Origin: Adiantum capillus-veneris
Lineage: Eukaryota > Streptophyta > Polypodiopsida > Polypodiales > Pteridaceae
Assembly (NCBI GenBank): GCA_014529385.2
Contig: CM043968.1
Span: 124,703,518 to 124,767,517 of the forward strand
Direction of reading: 5' to 3'
Length of the DNA: 64,000 bases
The translations under genes were made by a program, and so were the position numbers. Under the pieces are notes generated by a model that searched no databases, was not told the origin of the DNA, and worked only from the letters and a program-made list of their open reading frames with translations. This document shows, one piece after another, positions 10,744 to 22,085 of the stretch (position 1 is its first letter; each line of letters starts with the position of its first letter).

Positions 10744-11597
10744 ATTATGAAGAGACTTTTGCTCCCACTTGTCGTATGACTACTGTGCGTTTTCTATGTG
10801 CATTGGCAGCTCATTTTGGCTGGGATGTACATCAATCAGACATTGTTACTGCTTTCTTGAATGGTGACATATTTGAGGAAGTTTATGTAACGTAGCCTCG
10901 CGGTTTTGTCATAAAAGGACAAGATGACAAAGTGTGCAGATGTAAGAAGGCTTTGTATGGGTTGAAGCAATCTCCTCGTGCTTGGTATGAGAAAGCTGAC
11001 ACTCATTTGGTCAAACGAGGCTTTCGTAACAGTCCAACAGAAAGCACATTATATGTAAAGCGTGAGGATGATGTATTTCTCATTGTGGTTCTTTATGTTG
11101 ATGATTTGCTGATCACTGGACCAAATGAGAGACATATTGCTGAATTTAAGGCTGATTTGAATGCTACTTTCAAGATGAAAGATTTGGGGCTGTTGCATCA
11201 TTACTTGGGTATACAGTTTAAGCAGTGTGATGGTGGTATTTCCTTGTGTCAGAAAAGTTACATAGAGACATTGCTATGTAAGTTTGGACTTGAGGATTGC
11301 AAGCCTATTGCCACTCCCATGGAAACAAGTTTGAAGTTGAGTCTACATGATGCTGGTGATCCTGCTGATGTCACTCTTTACCAAACTGCTGTTGGCTGCC
11401 TCATTTATGTATGCAACACGAGGCCAGATATTCAGTTTGCAGTCTCACAGGTCAGCAGATTTATGCATAGCCTAGGGTCTAAGCATTGGCAAGCTGTCAA
11501 GAGGATTTTCCGCTACCTTAGTGGCACTTTACATCTTGGCTTGTTTTATCCCAAGGGGGGATCATTGCCGCCAGACTTACATGCTTTTTCGGACTAA
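10744..11597 (+). pseudogene. pol: Copia-1A reverse transcriptase (frameshifted)
   Basis: Continues the RT after the one-base frame change. The palm region is clear (KALYGLKQSPRAW, then YVDDLLIT with the two catalytic Asp, then TRPDIQFAVSQVSRFM and the YLSGT connection region). A TAG at 10893 lies in frame where CAG is expected before PRGF. The frame ends at TAA 11595 in the motif that joins RT to RNase H. RT copies element RNA into cDNA in the particle; this copy cannot make it in one piece. Confidence 0.9.
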
Positions 11598-12027
11598 GAT
11601 TGGACTGGTTGTTTTTACATGCGAGTGTCCACAAATGGTCTTTGTTCCATGCTTGAGCAAGAAGCAACCTACTGTGGCCACTTTGAGTTGTGAGGCTGAG
11701 TACAGGGCATTCTTCACAGCTACGGTTGAGTGTGTATGGCTCAGACGCCTTATGGCTGATTTGGGTTTTGGAAAGGACACTCCCAAAACTATCTACACTC
11801 ACAGTCAGAGCGCATTGGTAGTTGCGAGGAACCCAGTTTTTCATGCTCGCACAAAGCACATTGAGGTGCATTACCACTATGTCAGGGAGAGGCTCTTAGC
11901 AGAAGAGATTAGGTTGGCTTATGTGCCAACACAGGACAACCTTGCAGATCTTTTCACAAAGGCATTGTCTCGTGAGAAGCTTGAAGCTTTCCGCAAAGCT
12001 TTGGGCTTACTCCCCTTTGTGGATTGA
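11598..12027 (+). pseudogene. pol: Copia-1A RNase H (frameshifted, internally shortened)
   Basis: The RNase H domain is in a different frame from RT: KKQPTVATLSCEAEYRAF, then YTHSQSALVVARNPVFHART and KHIEVHYHYVRERL, ending in the usual DLFTKAL tail. The segment joining RT to KKQP is shorter than in active Copia elements, so some residues are missing. It stops 75 bp before the PPT. Confidence 0.88.
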
Positions 12028-12090
12028 TCCTGTCCTCAGGGCATGGCACTTCCCTTTACTCATGTGCCAGCTCTCGTTCACCGCTTCACT

Positions 12091-12102
12091 CCAGGGGGGA
12101 TT
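12091..12102 (+). other. Copia-1A polypurine tract
   Basis: CCAGGGGGGATT immediately before the 3' LTR, the expected place for plus-strand priming. Conserved at 22579-22590 in Copia-1B. Confidence 0.85.
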
Positions 12103-12327
12103 TGTTACCATATACATGTGGTAGTGATGTGTGAACACACTAGGACAGCTGGGGCATTTTTTCCCTCTTTAGGAGGTTTTTTCCCCCGTGCATTGTATAT
12201 ACGCCCATCACTCTAGGGCTATCTATCTTTCCATTGCACACTAAGTAACAAACTCTCTATTGTGTGCCTTGAGCTTCCTTTGTCTTCTCCAAGCTGTGTG
12301 TGTTTCTCTGCAACCCTAATTCCAACA
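12103..12327 (+). repeat. Copia-1A 3' LTR
   Basis: Starts TGTTACCATATACATG after the PPT and ends TTCCAACA before the Gypsy-1 flank. Confidence 0.93.
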
Positions 12328-12586
12328 GGTATTGGTTCTGAAATTGGAATTGGTTGCACAAGAAAAAGCCCAAAAATGTCTGATTATTGTTTCTCTTGCT
12401 CAACAGGTTCCAGTTCCTTAGTACCTTGTTCTTGCCCGTTTTCTCTAGCCTCTGAATAATAAAGCTTGATCTTTGCACCATTATATACTCCTCGCAACAA
12501 TAATCCAGATAAATCTTTCAGTCAAACTGTGCGTTTGGAGAAGACCCAGTCTACCTCAAATGGTCCTGCCCAGGCAATCTTCAAGT
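12328..12586 (-). mobile_element. Gypsy-1 fragment (duplicate of 22818-23076)
   Basis: This 259-bp stretch matches 22818-23076 closely, then the two diverge abruptly: here into a MULE-like element, there into the rest of Gypsy-1 pol. Read on the minus strand it is the segment after the integrase C-terminus (Gln/Pro-rich). It shows that Copia-1A and Copia-1B share a flank, not only an element. Confidence 0.85.
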
Positions 12587-12599
12587 AGGTGATATTGAA

Positions 12600-13856
12600 A
12601 TGAATTTGCCTCTTGAGAGGACTCTCAACAATTTGGGTGAATGCATCTATGTATTGGATGAGCAGCTTTCACGTAAATACAAAGTCAACGTATCTCATCA
12701 AACACAGTATGCCGGCTCACCTAGCATGATTCCTATTTCCATTGTGGATAGTCCGTCAAAGATGCAATTCGGTCCGAAGGAGTTAATAGATCTATGTACC
12801 CCCCCTCGAGTTTTGCCCTTAAACAGCTTCAAAAGGAGTACAAGACAAAAGCTCTTACAGGCCGAGAAGAAGGGCACATTGACAAAGCTGTTAATGCAAA
12901 TCAAAGTAGTGGAACAAGTTACAGAGATTCCAAGGTCTTACAATGGCGATCTCGTTCTAGAATTTCCACCTACCATGGGAAAGTTGCACCATATGGATGC
13001 GATGGAGCATAAGTATGATCCTCATTTGTGGTCGAAGCCTACTACAACCAATATTGTATTTGCAGGTGTAGTGCGTCTTAGTTATTGCATAGGATCTCTC
13101 AAGTGCATTAATGAACAATGTGTCCGCTTGGTTAATTACCATATTCCCAATACAAGTCATTTCAACGGGTACATACAAAAAGCAACTGGACCTGGGGAAT
13201 ATTGTAAGATTGGAGATAAGAGCCTTACATGCCATTTTTGTAAGGTAATTGCTTTTTGTATTGCAACATGTGATTGTGTAGTATACTATGTCATGCCATC
13301 CGATGAGACTGCCACTAGAGTCATGATTCATCGTGGCACACATCGACACGATGTGTACAGCGGCACATCCAAAACACTAACGGACAACACCAAGCTGATG
13401 GTGCAAAGGATTTTGACTGTTGACCTACACGCAGGAGCCAGGAAGGTTCAAATGTGTTTGGCAAAAGAAATTATAGGTACAACACTTCTTCGCAACAACA
13501 CCAACGAAGGTATTTTAGGTGAGCAACAACTATTTGCAATCGCTGAGGAGTTGGGCCTGTTGGTGCAAGATAACTGGTATGAGCATTTCATAGATTCTTA
13601 TTTCGATGCAAAACTCTATGCTAAATTATTTTTTAATCTAAACACTTTTAACATTGGCAGGTTTCGGAGGTCAGTATCTATTTTACGTAGAGGGGTTGAC
13701 AAAGAATCTTTTGGCATTGATGCACTCCTAAAACTGAAGCGAGACTGCACATATGAGTCTCTCCATGGAAGCCGGTTTCCTGGTCAAGGTATGGAGGGGG
13801 AGAAATGTATGTCTTCAAAATGTCCACAATTGGTCCGGCATCCGGTGTGGACCTAG
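12600..13856 (+). pseudogene. MULE-like transposase, N-terminal part with zinc-binding domain
   Basis: A 418-residue frame. The second half has a likely DNA-binding zinc domain of the WRKY/GCM1 or FLYWCH kind: CHFCK (about residue 213) and, about 25 residues later, HRGTHRHDV. Before it comes NYHIPNTSHFNG, a stretch also seen in plant transposases with a SWIM finger. The frame ends at TAG; the core continues from 13865 in another frame. It would bind the element's ends in the nucleus. Terminal inverted repeats were not found by eye, so the class assignment rests on protein features. Confidence 0.6.
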
Positions 13857-13864
13857 TCAACTGA

Positions 13865-14845
13865 ATGAGACAAGACCAGGATGGTGATCTTCGACGTGCG
13901 TGGATCCAATTTGATCACACCAGACGTGTTAACGATTGGGTGACTATGGCCTGTCATGTCTATGATCCAAGGTACATGGCCTATCTTAAGAGCTTTGTGG
14001 CTTTCCATTTACTCTCTCTAAAACAATTTGTTTTCAGCATGTAGGACCTTTTGACTATTGCAACTTGTGAAATGAAACAGAAAGACATGGAAATGCAATG
14101 TTTGTTTTGGGAGTGCCTTAATGATGTAATGATATCATGTGGGTGTGACAAAGCAAATTTCTTTGGCTACATGGTTGATGAAGCTCAAGCAAATTGGAAT
14201 GCAGTTCAAATTGTTTTCAATGGTGGTGACAAGACCAATACAATGAGCGGCCGAGAGCGTTCTTGTCTTTTCCATTGGAAGCAAAGCTTGAATCAACACA
14301 CAATGAAGTATGTGGTGCAAGCTTCTCAACACACACACAAAGAAATGTGTGAGAAGTGGAGGCAAGCACCAACAAAAGAGGCAGCAGTAGCAGAGGCTTG
14401 TCTGATACGCCAATGGTGGCGTAACGGTCGTTGCATAGACCGTAACATTCCATACATGGATTCATGGCTTAGTTGGTGGGAGATTCGTATTGCACATTGG
14501 GGTGGCATTATGACATGCGTAGAAAGTAGCTCTGATGGACCAAACACTCCACGCACTAACCTTGCGGAGAGCAAGCATGGCAGCTGGCTAGCAGGGGAGG
14601 GTTTCCGTAAACGCATATCATTATATGATGCATGTACAACCGACCTTGCAAATTCCATCTTACAGAGCACAAAGGCCATTTCATACAGCCATGGAAAACA
14701 CATTGGAAAGGGTCCATCAATACAAAAGCTTACGGAACGCCATGAAAAACGTCCTAGCCAAGTGATTAGAGCAGTGAATGCGGCTACTGAGGGCACTCCA
14801 ATGTATAAACAACCAACTCCATTAACAGGAGATAAGGAGACATGA
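13865..14845 (+). pseudogene. MULE-like transposase, catalytic core with a candidate intron
   Basis: One frame from 13865 carries WVTMACHVYDP, then LTIATCEM, FMVDEAQANWNAV and CLFHWKQSL, the order of the DDE core of plant MULE-like proteins. A 66-bp segment, 13972-14037, begins GT, ends TTTGTTTTCAG and has no counterpart in the family as I know it, so it looks like a short intron; leaving it out restores the usual spacing. A TAG remains at 14042. The frame stops at TGA 14843 (probably CGA originally) and resumes at once at 14846. Confidence 0.6.
13972..14037 (+). other. Candidate short intron in the transposase
   Basis: Starts GTACATGG after CCAAG and ends TTTGTTTTCAG. It is 66 nt, a multiple of three. 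Excluding it brings CHVYDP next to the LTIATCEM block at the spacing expected for the family. Inference from splice signals and protein spacing only. Confidence 0.45.
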
Positions 14846-15895
14846 AGGCAAAAACGGAAGCCAAATGAGGTTATCAACGTGGAAGATGATGCATCACATA
14901 GGCTTGAGTACAACTCGGTCACCAAAGATCGCAAGAAGTGTGGAAGACCACATAAGATCAACTTTGCAGAAGAAGGGATATCACAAACCCCAAAACGAAG
15001 TATAGGTTCTAGTGGGCAGTATGTAGTTGAGCGCAAGGTCAATGAGGCAATGTGGGCCATACGTCGAACTCCACAAGGTGGTAGGGTCACATGTAGCGGC
15101 ACACCAAGAGGCGGACGCAGGTGTGGATGCAGTATAGCAGGTTCTAGCCTTGGTATACCAGACCCATCGTTTGAAGGATATCAAAAACATCCAAATAGTG
15201 TGGTGCGTCAATGGTTTTGGTTTTGTCCGGATCATGTCTTGCATTGTCATATAGTAGACCAGAACATTGAGCCGCAGCCTCTTCATCCACCACACACTTG
15301 GCCTGTGCATGTGGGCACCAACCTATCGGAGGATGAGGTGCAAATATTGCATGAAGGGGGGTATCAAGTGGAGCTAAGCAAAGAAGGAGTATATAATGTA
15401 ACCCCAGTTGCTCAAGATCAAAATGTGACAAACTCTCCTTTCAAGTCAAAAGATGCATCCACTCGTGAAGGCAGTGCAAGAGCCACAATGCGAGATGGTC
15501 TACGTGTACGGTATCGAACTTCCATTTTCGATTATACTGCTCGCAAGATCAGTCTAGCACTAGCCCTGAGAGCGAAGGTCGTAGAAGAGATATGTGCAGC
15601 AGATGGTGTTAGTGAGGTCTTCAAACTAGAGACGAACAGTGAAGATGGTCATGTCGGGATGTACAAAGTTTGTATTAGCAACCAGCCATCGTGCACATGC
15701 CCAGACTTCATGGAACGGGTGTCAAAGCAAAAACCATATCTTGCATGTGAACATTTGTATTTTATTTATCTGCGTGTGCTAGGGCTAAGCCAAAATGAGA
15801 ACATGTTTATCCATCAACCAATCCTGGCAGATGTTGATATCTTCAGGGTACTAAGTCGAAGCCGGTCCGGGACTTATCTAGTCATGGATGCATAG
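14846..15895 (+). pseudogene. MULE-like transposase, C-terminal part with SWIM zinc finger
   Basis: Same frame as 13865-14845. Near the end it has a SWIM-type zinc finger: CTCPDF, then about 14 residues, then ACEHLYFIYLRVLG, that is C-x-C ... C-x-H. SWIM fingers are typical at the C-terminus of MULE-like transposases and FAR1-related proteins. The middle is basic and less conserved. It ends at a natural-looking TAG, followed by an AT-rich stretch to 16149. Together with the upstream parts it makes a protein of about 1,090 residues. Confidence 0.6.
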
Positions 15896-16149
15896 CATTT
15901 GACAATGCTCACTTCTTCTTAGTATGCTTTACCTAAACAATTGTACTACTTTCTAATTTTATCTTAGGATGGTCACATTGGGATACATTCATTTGCAACT
16001 TTTTTTCATGTTTGAGTACTGGTTGTTTATGTGTCAAATCGTGTATAAAATAATATAATATTACCACAGTGGCTATAAATTGCCATAACTTGAGTTATTT
16101 TTTGTGAAAGCGTCCACTAGCTTCCTAGAACACCTCTCCTTCTTTCACT

Positions 16150-16488
16150 ATGTCCGACGATCTTGCGAGTAAAATAAAGTCTGCCTGGGATGCCATGGAA
16201 GCCATTCCAAATGGAGAGGCATTGTATGGAGCCGACTGGTTTCGTCAGGCTCTCAAGGCAACCATCAACGTGTATCGCCTCTATCAATGCCGTAAGGAAC
16301 TCAATATGCGGAGCTTAATCAATTTGAATGAGACGGGACAACTAGCTTTCTCTTGCTGGAAGAAAATTGGGCTCATCACAGAGGAGGATGAGGAGGAAAT
16401 GAGGCAGCAGCTAAGCAACGTGGTGAATCTTAATATGCCAATCAAAGGTAGCACATCAACTACTAAAACCGGGCCTTCCAACAGATGA
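16150..16488 (+). CDS. Small intact ORF of unknown function
   Basis: A 112-residue frame starting MSDDLASKIKSAWDAMEAIP and ending STTKTGPSNR, mostly helical, acidic near the C-terminus (EEDEEEMRQQ). No known family recognised. A TATA-like GTATAAAATAATA lies at about 16043 and an AATAAA-like signal at about 16517, so it has the signs of its own transcription unit. It follows the transposase on the same strand and could be the element's second gene (some MULEs carry one) or a separate gene. It is one of the few short frames here without a lesion. Confidence 0.5.
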   Translation: MSDDLASKIKSAWDAMEAIPNGEALYGADWFRQALKATINVYRLYQCRKELNMRSLINLNETGQLAFSCWKKIGLITEEDEEEMRQQLSNVVNLNMPIKGSTSTTKTGPSNR

Positions 16489-16616
16489 ACACTTCTTGTT
16501 TATGTAATGTAAGTTTAATAAAATGTAACTTTTTTATTTTTAATGGGAGTTCTTGTTTTAAGTACCCCTGTCTATATTGTTTTTGAAACAATTTGTCTAG
16601 CTTACATACCTATAGT

Positions 16617-16617
<1 letters not shown>

Positions 16618-16684
<67 letters not shown>

Positions 16685-16691
16685 AGAGAGA
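16618..16691. repeat. (CT)n microsatellite ending in (GA)n
   Basis: About 64 bp of CT with one GT interruption, then GAGAGAGAGA, so the end forms a natural inverted repeat. The rest of 16489-16743 holds no gene that I can see. Confidence 0.93.
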
Positions 16692-16743
16692 TATTCCACA
16701 AAGAGGAAGGGAGAATCTCTTTAGGAATCTGCTCAGCTGATTC

Positions 16744-17722
16744 CTAAAAAGCGCTTGTCGAAAACTGCTCGCCCAAAAATATCCCCCTACCGTTTCTTAG
16801 TACCTTGTCTTCATGTTGAAGAACCAATTTGGAATGCAACACCTCTTCTTGATCTTCGTAAGGTGGCTCTCCTTTGTAAGGCTTGAGTAGGCTCCCATGG
16901 TTAGCATTGTGAATGAGCCAATGATTGGACAACTTTAACTAACAATACATCTCATTAATTGGCTTAAGATATTTTTTTTTAAAGGACCATAGTATCTTTT
17001 TGCTAGTTTAGCATAATACTCTTGATGGCCTGTAGGATTCTTACCCATAGTATGCCTTAGATGAGCCTTGAGAAACTTTACCAAGACCCAATCATTTCCC
17101 TTAAAGGCTAAGGCTCTTCTATTCTTATTAGCAGTAGTCCTTTTTGACTTTGCTATGAGATGAATATAACCTTTTTAATCTTTGGAAAAGATTCTTGTAA
17201 GTCTTGGCTATATTCATCAACAATGAAGATCTTCCCATGTACTTTAAGTAGTAAGGGACTTTTGGATATTTCCTCTTTATCCTCAAAAGGTACTTTCCCC
17301 ATAGAAGTATGTACAATGTCATTGTACGTATACTCTATAAGAAGTAGGTACTTCTCTCATTGAACTTTGATCTATATTTATGACATAGGCTTTTAGTAGG
17401 CTTTTAGTAGATCAAGAATCCTTAGATTAGTTATTTCACTTTGTTAATCTGTTTGTGGATAGGCCAAAAGAGAAATTTAATCTAATTCCGAGACTCTCAA
17501 AGAGACCCTTCCAGAAATTGCTGTTCATTTTAGGATCTTTGTCCGACACCATGGATGTTGGCAAGCCATGATACTTGAAAATTTGAGATCCGAAGAGGGT
17601 TCCCGTTTGATGTGCCTTAATAGTCTTTTTGATGGGCATAGAGTGTGTTTTCTTGCTAATCCTGTCGACTTAAACAATTTAAGTTGCTTCCCTCGGTCAA
17701 ATTTTGACTTTTGGCAATCCAT
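16744..17722 (-). pseudogene. pol: Gypsy (chromovirus-like) integrase C-terminal remnant
   Basis: Reading 17722 down to 16744, broken frames give the end of an integrase core (LPTSMVSDKDPKMNSNFWKG, then FESLGIRLNFS), a GPY/F-like region (NDWVLVKFLKAHLR), and SLLKPYKGEPP ... EDKVLRNGR, the usual lead-in to a chromodomain. Several frameshifts and stops separate them. This is a different Gypsy lineage from Gypsy-1 (Athila/Tat-like) next door. Copia-1B is inserted just to its right. Confidence 0.7.
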
Positions 17723-17873
17723 GCATTTTGAAACACACTCTTCATGGTATGTTTACTTTTCATGGTAGGCCAACATAAACACATTTTTACTCCATGAAGA
17801 GTAGATTATGAAATCCTTCTTTTCCTTGCATAATGACAAGCATGGGATTTATACTTGACTTTCTTATTGTCTG

Positions 17874-18034
17874 TGTTACCATATACATGTGGTAGTGATG
17901 TGTGTGAACACACTAGGACCGTCGGGGCATTTTTTCCCTCTGGTTTTTTCCCCCGTGCATTGTATATACGCCCATCACTCTAGGCCTATCTATCTTTCCA
18001 TAGCACACTAAGTAATACACTCTCTATTGTGTGC
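17874..18034 (+). repeat. Copia-1B 5' LTR, truncated
   Basis: Matches the first two thirds of the Copia-1 LTR, with an extra 6-bp loss after CCCTCT. At about 18034 it jumps to leader sequence equivalent to about 7546 in Copia-1A. The PBS is therefore absent and this copy could not start normal reverse transcription. Confidence 0.88.
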
Positions 18035-18252
18035 TCTTGAGAATTTTCATTTAGGCTCATTACGGCCTCCGTTTCCACTACAGGCAGTACTGCACAGGCT
18101 ATTTCGTCATTTTGTGCAGAATTTTTGTCAGTGCCGTTTTCAGCATAACAGGTGCCTTATAGTCTTCTACGGTTTGTGCTATATAGCACAGGTTGTTCCC
18201 GCTCCGTTTCTCCTATTTTCGGGCAGTTTTCACATCAGGTGCAGCATTTACC

Positions 18253-18816
18253 ATGGCTGACAACAACAACACAGATGTGTTCAAGATGTTTGCTGCTGAG
18301 GACAGGTTGGATGGGGACAACTACCCTATGTGGGCTTATATGATGCAACATCTTCTTGTGTCAAAGGGTGTCTGGAACATTGTGCAGGGCATTGATGCAC
18401 GTCCTGGTTCTGAGGATGTAGGCGATGTTGAGGATGTTGCAGGTCTTACTGCAAGGATTGCAGCTGCTAGAGTTGTTTTGCCTACGGCAGAACAAGCTCG
18501 TTGGGATGTTAAGGATGCGCAGGCTCATGCATTGATTGCGTTGTCTGTGAAGCGCACCATTGTTCCTCACATCCGTTCAGCAAAATCTGCAAAACAGGCT
18601 TGCGATATTCTAGCAGGTCTTTATGCAAGCCGCAATGAGGCTAAAATTGCTTTGCTGCGTAAAGAGCTGGAGTCGAAGATTATGCATGAGGAAGATGATA
18701 TGGACACTTTCCTTGCTAGTGTCAAGGATATCAATGAGCAGCTTATTTCTGCAGGTAAAGTCATTTTAGACAGTTCCCTTGTGCAGACTGTTCTTGATGC
18801 CTTACCAGATCCCTAA
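18253..18816 (+). pseudogene. gag: Copia-1B gag, N-terminal part
   Basis: Same start (MADNNNTDVF) and same TAA end (LDALPDP) as Copia-1A, with about ten amino-acid differences over 188 residues, for example VQG for EQG and AKSAKQA for TKSAKQA. This level of difference contrasts with the identity of the downstream pol. Confidence 0.85.
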
Positions 18817-18843
18817 CAGACTTTTGCTAGTACTTGGAGACTG

Positions 18844-21231
18844 ATGACCCAAGGAAATCACGAAGTTATCAAGTTTGATGCATTATGCACATTGCTGTTG
18901 CAAGAGTCACTGTCCAGAAAAAACAAGACTAGACAGCGTGCAGTTGAACAGGCTTTTATTGCTTCTCAAAGAAAGGGTGGTAACAGCAATGCAGCCACTT
19001 CTTATGGTTCTGCGGCGAGTGGCCAAAATTATGTTCCTAATGCTTCTGCTGGCAGTACTTCGTTTGGCAATTCTGGTGATCAGGGCAAAAAGAAGATGCA
19101 TTGCCATTATTGTAAAGCCAATGATCACTTGATCAAGTCCTGTCCTAAGTTGAAGGCCAAAGAGGCTAAGAAGAAAGAGGGTGGTTCCAATGCAAATGCT
19201 GGTTCCACTACAAATGCAGCCATTGTTGAGTCTTCTATGAAAGGAGACTGTGTTGCTGATGTTGATGTAGAATGGGCTTTTAGCGTAGAGTGCACTTACA
19301 ATCCTGCTGTCCATGATGCATGCTTGTCAGTTGCTGCAGATTCACATGTGTGGTATTTCGACAGTGGTGCTACAAAGCACATTACCTCACATCGTGAATT
19401 GTTTACCTCTCTCGAGTCTGTCCCTCATGGGAATTCAGTCACTTGTGCCAACAATGCCTCTTATCCAGTTCAGGGAGTTGGAAATATTGTGCTCACTGCT
19501 GCTAATGGCAGTTCCTTCACACTTGTTGATGCACTTTATGTACCTGGGATCAAGAAGAATCTCTTGTCTGTATGCGCACTTGCTAGACTTGGACTTGTAG
19601 TCAAATTTGTGGATGACAGATGTACAGTTCGTGATCTCAGTTTTGGTGATGAAATTGTTGCATCTGGGCTTTTGTGCCGTGGGCTGTATAAGCTCACTTT
19701 GTATGACAAGTGTGGACAAAACTTTGCAAATGCTGTTGCAGATTCAAGGGCTATTTCAGATGCAAAACTTTGGCATGCACGTTTTGGTCATCTGAATTTT
19801 GCCAGTTTGCTGCGTTTGCAGAAATCTGATATGGTTGCTTCTTTGCCACCTCTTGAAGCACCTGTCAAACATGTTTGTGAAGGCTGTATTTTGGGTAAGA
19901 TGCAGCGTTCTAAATTTCCAAAGGATGGTTCAGTTCGGGCCACATGCAGGTTGCAGCTTGTGCATAGTGATCTTTGTGGGCCCATGCAAATTCCGTCCTT
20001 GGGCAATTACCTTTACTTCGTGACTTTCATTGATGATTACTCCACGCATGCATGGGTATTTCCGCTTAAAGCGAAGTCCGAAGTTGTTATGTGCTTCAAA
20101 CAATTTCTGGCTATGGCTGAAAATGTCTCGAAATGTACTATGGGCACCCTCCGTTCCGATCGAGGGGGGGAGTATATGTCTCATGAATTTAATGCATTTC
20201 TGGCTAGTCGTGGGATAAAACACCAATGTACAGTGCCTTATACGCCTCAGCAAAATTGTGTTGCTGAGAGGAAAAACAGGTCATTGACGGAAATGGCACG
20301 ATGTATGGTCAAAAGTCAAGCTTTACCGCATTCTTTTTGGCTTGAGGCCATCATGTGTGCCACTTATGTACTTAATAGGTCTCCTACGAAAGCTTTGCAG
20401 TCTATTACTCCATATGAAGCATGGCATGATAGAAAGCCTTCTATTGAGCACATGCGTGTTTTTGGCTGTTTGGCATATGCTTTGGTGCCACAAGTGCAAC
20501 GCAGAAAATTGGATGATAAGGCTGTCAAATGTATTTTTGTTGGTTACAGTGCTGAAAGCAAAGGTTACAGGTTGTATCATCCGCAAACAAAACGTATTCT
20601 GGTTTCACGGGATGTAGTGTTCGTGGAAGATTCTGTTCAGCCCTTGCTGTCATGTACTAGAGACAGTAATGTAAGCTCACAGGACATTTATGACACTTTG
20701 TTGCCTCTTTTCAGTGGTGGAAATACGAATGTAAGTTCCAATGAGGCAAATGTACAGCCTATGGGGGTTTCTGAAAATGTCGTAGATCAGCCTATTACTG
20801 ATGCAGATGTACATGATGTACTTGATGAGGAAAGGGCTGAAAATGAGCAGGCTAGAGGTATGCCAAAATGGCTGGTGCACACTTTGCGTGACAGTAAATT
20901 GGATGCACCTTTGTCTAGTCGTACTCGTTCAGGCTCTCGCCATGCATCTTATGCATCAGATTGTTATGCTTTGGCTGTGTCTAGTTTACATGATGTTGAG
21001 GAGCCTCTGTCTTTTGATGAAGCACAAAATTCAAAAAATTGGATGGCTGCCATGCAATCAGAATATGATGCACTTATAGAAAATGACACATGGACTTTAT
21101 GTGATTTGCCTCCTGGCAAAAAGGCCATTGGTACGAAGTGGGTTTACAAGTTGAAACGCAAGCGGGATGGTGAGATCGATTGCCATAAGGCTCGACTTGT
21201 TGCAAAGGGTTATGCACAACAAAAGGCATAG
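18844..21231 (+). pseudogene. pol: Copia-1B zinc knuckle, protease, integrase and start of RT
   Basis: A 795-residue frame with the same domains as in Copia-1A: CHYCKANDHLIKSC, DSGATKH, CEGCILGK, and integrase D, D and E. The first 150 residues or so differ at about 19 positions; the rest is identical. It ends at the same TAG through the same missing base before RT. Confidence 0.92.
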
Positions 21232-22085
21232 ATTATGAAGAGACTTTTGCTCCCACTTGTCGTATGACTACTGTGCGTTTTCTATGTGCATTGGCAGCTC
21301 ATTTTGGCTGGGATGTACATCAATCAGACATTGTTACTGCTTTCTTGAATGGTGACATATTTGAGGAAGTTTATGTAACGTAGCCTCGCGGTTTTGTCAT
21401 AAAAGGACAAGATGACAAAGTGTGCAGATGTAAGAAGGCTTTGTATGGGTTGAAGCAATCTCCTCGTGCTTGGTATGAGAAAGCTGACACTCATTTGGTC
21501 AAACGAGGCTTTCGTAACAGTCCAACAGAAAGCACATTATATGTAAAGCGTGAGGATGATGTATTTCTCATTGTGGTTCTTTATGTTGATGATTTGCTGA
21601 TCACTGGACCAAATGAGAGACATATTGCTGAATTTAAGGCTGATTTGAATGCTACTTTCAAGATGAAAGATTTGGGGCTATTGCATCATTACTTGGGTAT
21701 ACAGTTTAAGCAGTGTGATGGTGGTATTTCCTTGTGTCAGAAAAGTTACATAGAGACATTGCTATGTAAGTTTGGACTTGAGGATTGCAAACCTATTGCC
21801 ACTCCCATGGAAACAGGTTTGAAGTTGAGTCTACATGATGCTGGTGATCCTGCTGATGTCACTCTTTACCAAACTGCTGTTGGCTGCCTCATTTATGTAT
21901 GCAACACGAGGCCAGATATTCAGTTTGCAGTCTCACAGGTCAGCAGATTTATGCATAGCCCAGGGTCTAAGCATTGGCAAGCTGTCAAGAGGATTTTCCG
22001 CTACCTTAGTGGCACTTTACATCTTGGCTTGTTTTATCCCAAGGGGGGATCATTGCCGCCAGACTTACATGCTTTTTCGGACTAA
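21232..22085 (+). pseudogene. pol: Copia-1B reverse transcriptase (frameshifted)
   Basis: Carries YVDDLLIT and TRPDIQFAVSQ, the same in-frame TAG before PRGF, and the same terminal TAA. Two residues differ from Copia-1A (METGLKL for METSLKL, HSPGSKH for HSLGSKH). Confidence 0.9.

Larger units (their letters stand above)
7176..12327 (+). mobile_element. Copia-1A, full-length Ty1/copia retrotransposon (inactive)
   Basis: LTRs of 227 and 225 bp, about 98% alike by eye, bound a 4.7-kb interior in the Copia order gag, protease, integrase, reverse transcriptase, RNase H. PBS and PPT are in place. Flanking five bases are AGTAC on the left and GGTAT on the right (GGTAC beside its twin), a plausible but decayed target duplication. 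The reading frame has a TAA in gag, a one-base loss before RT, a TAG in RT, a TAA and a frame change before RNase H. Copia-1B shares all of these. Confidence 0.92.
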
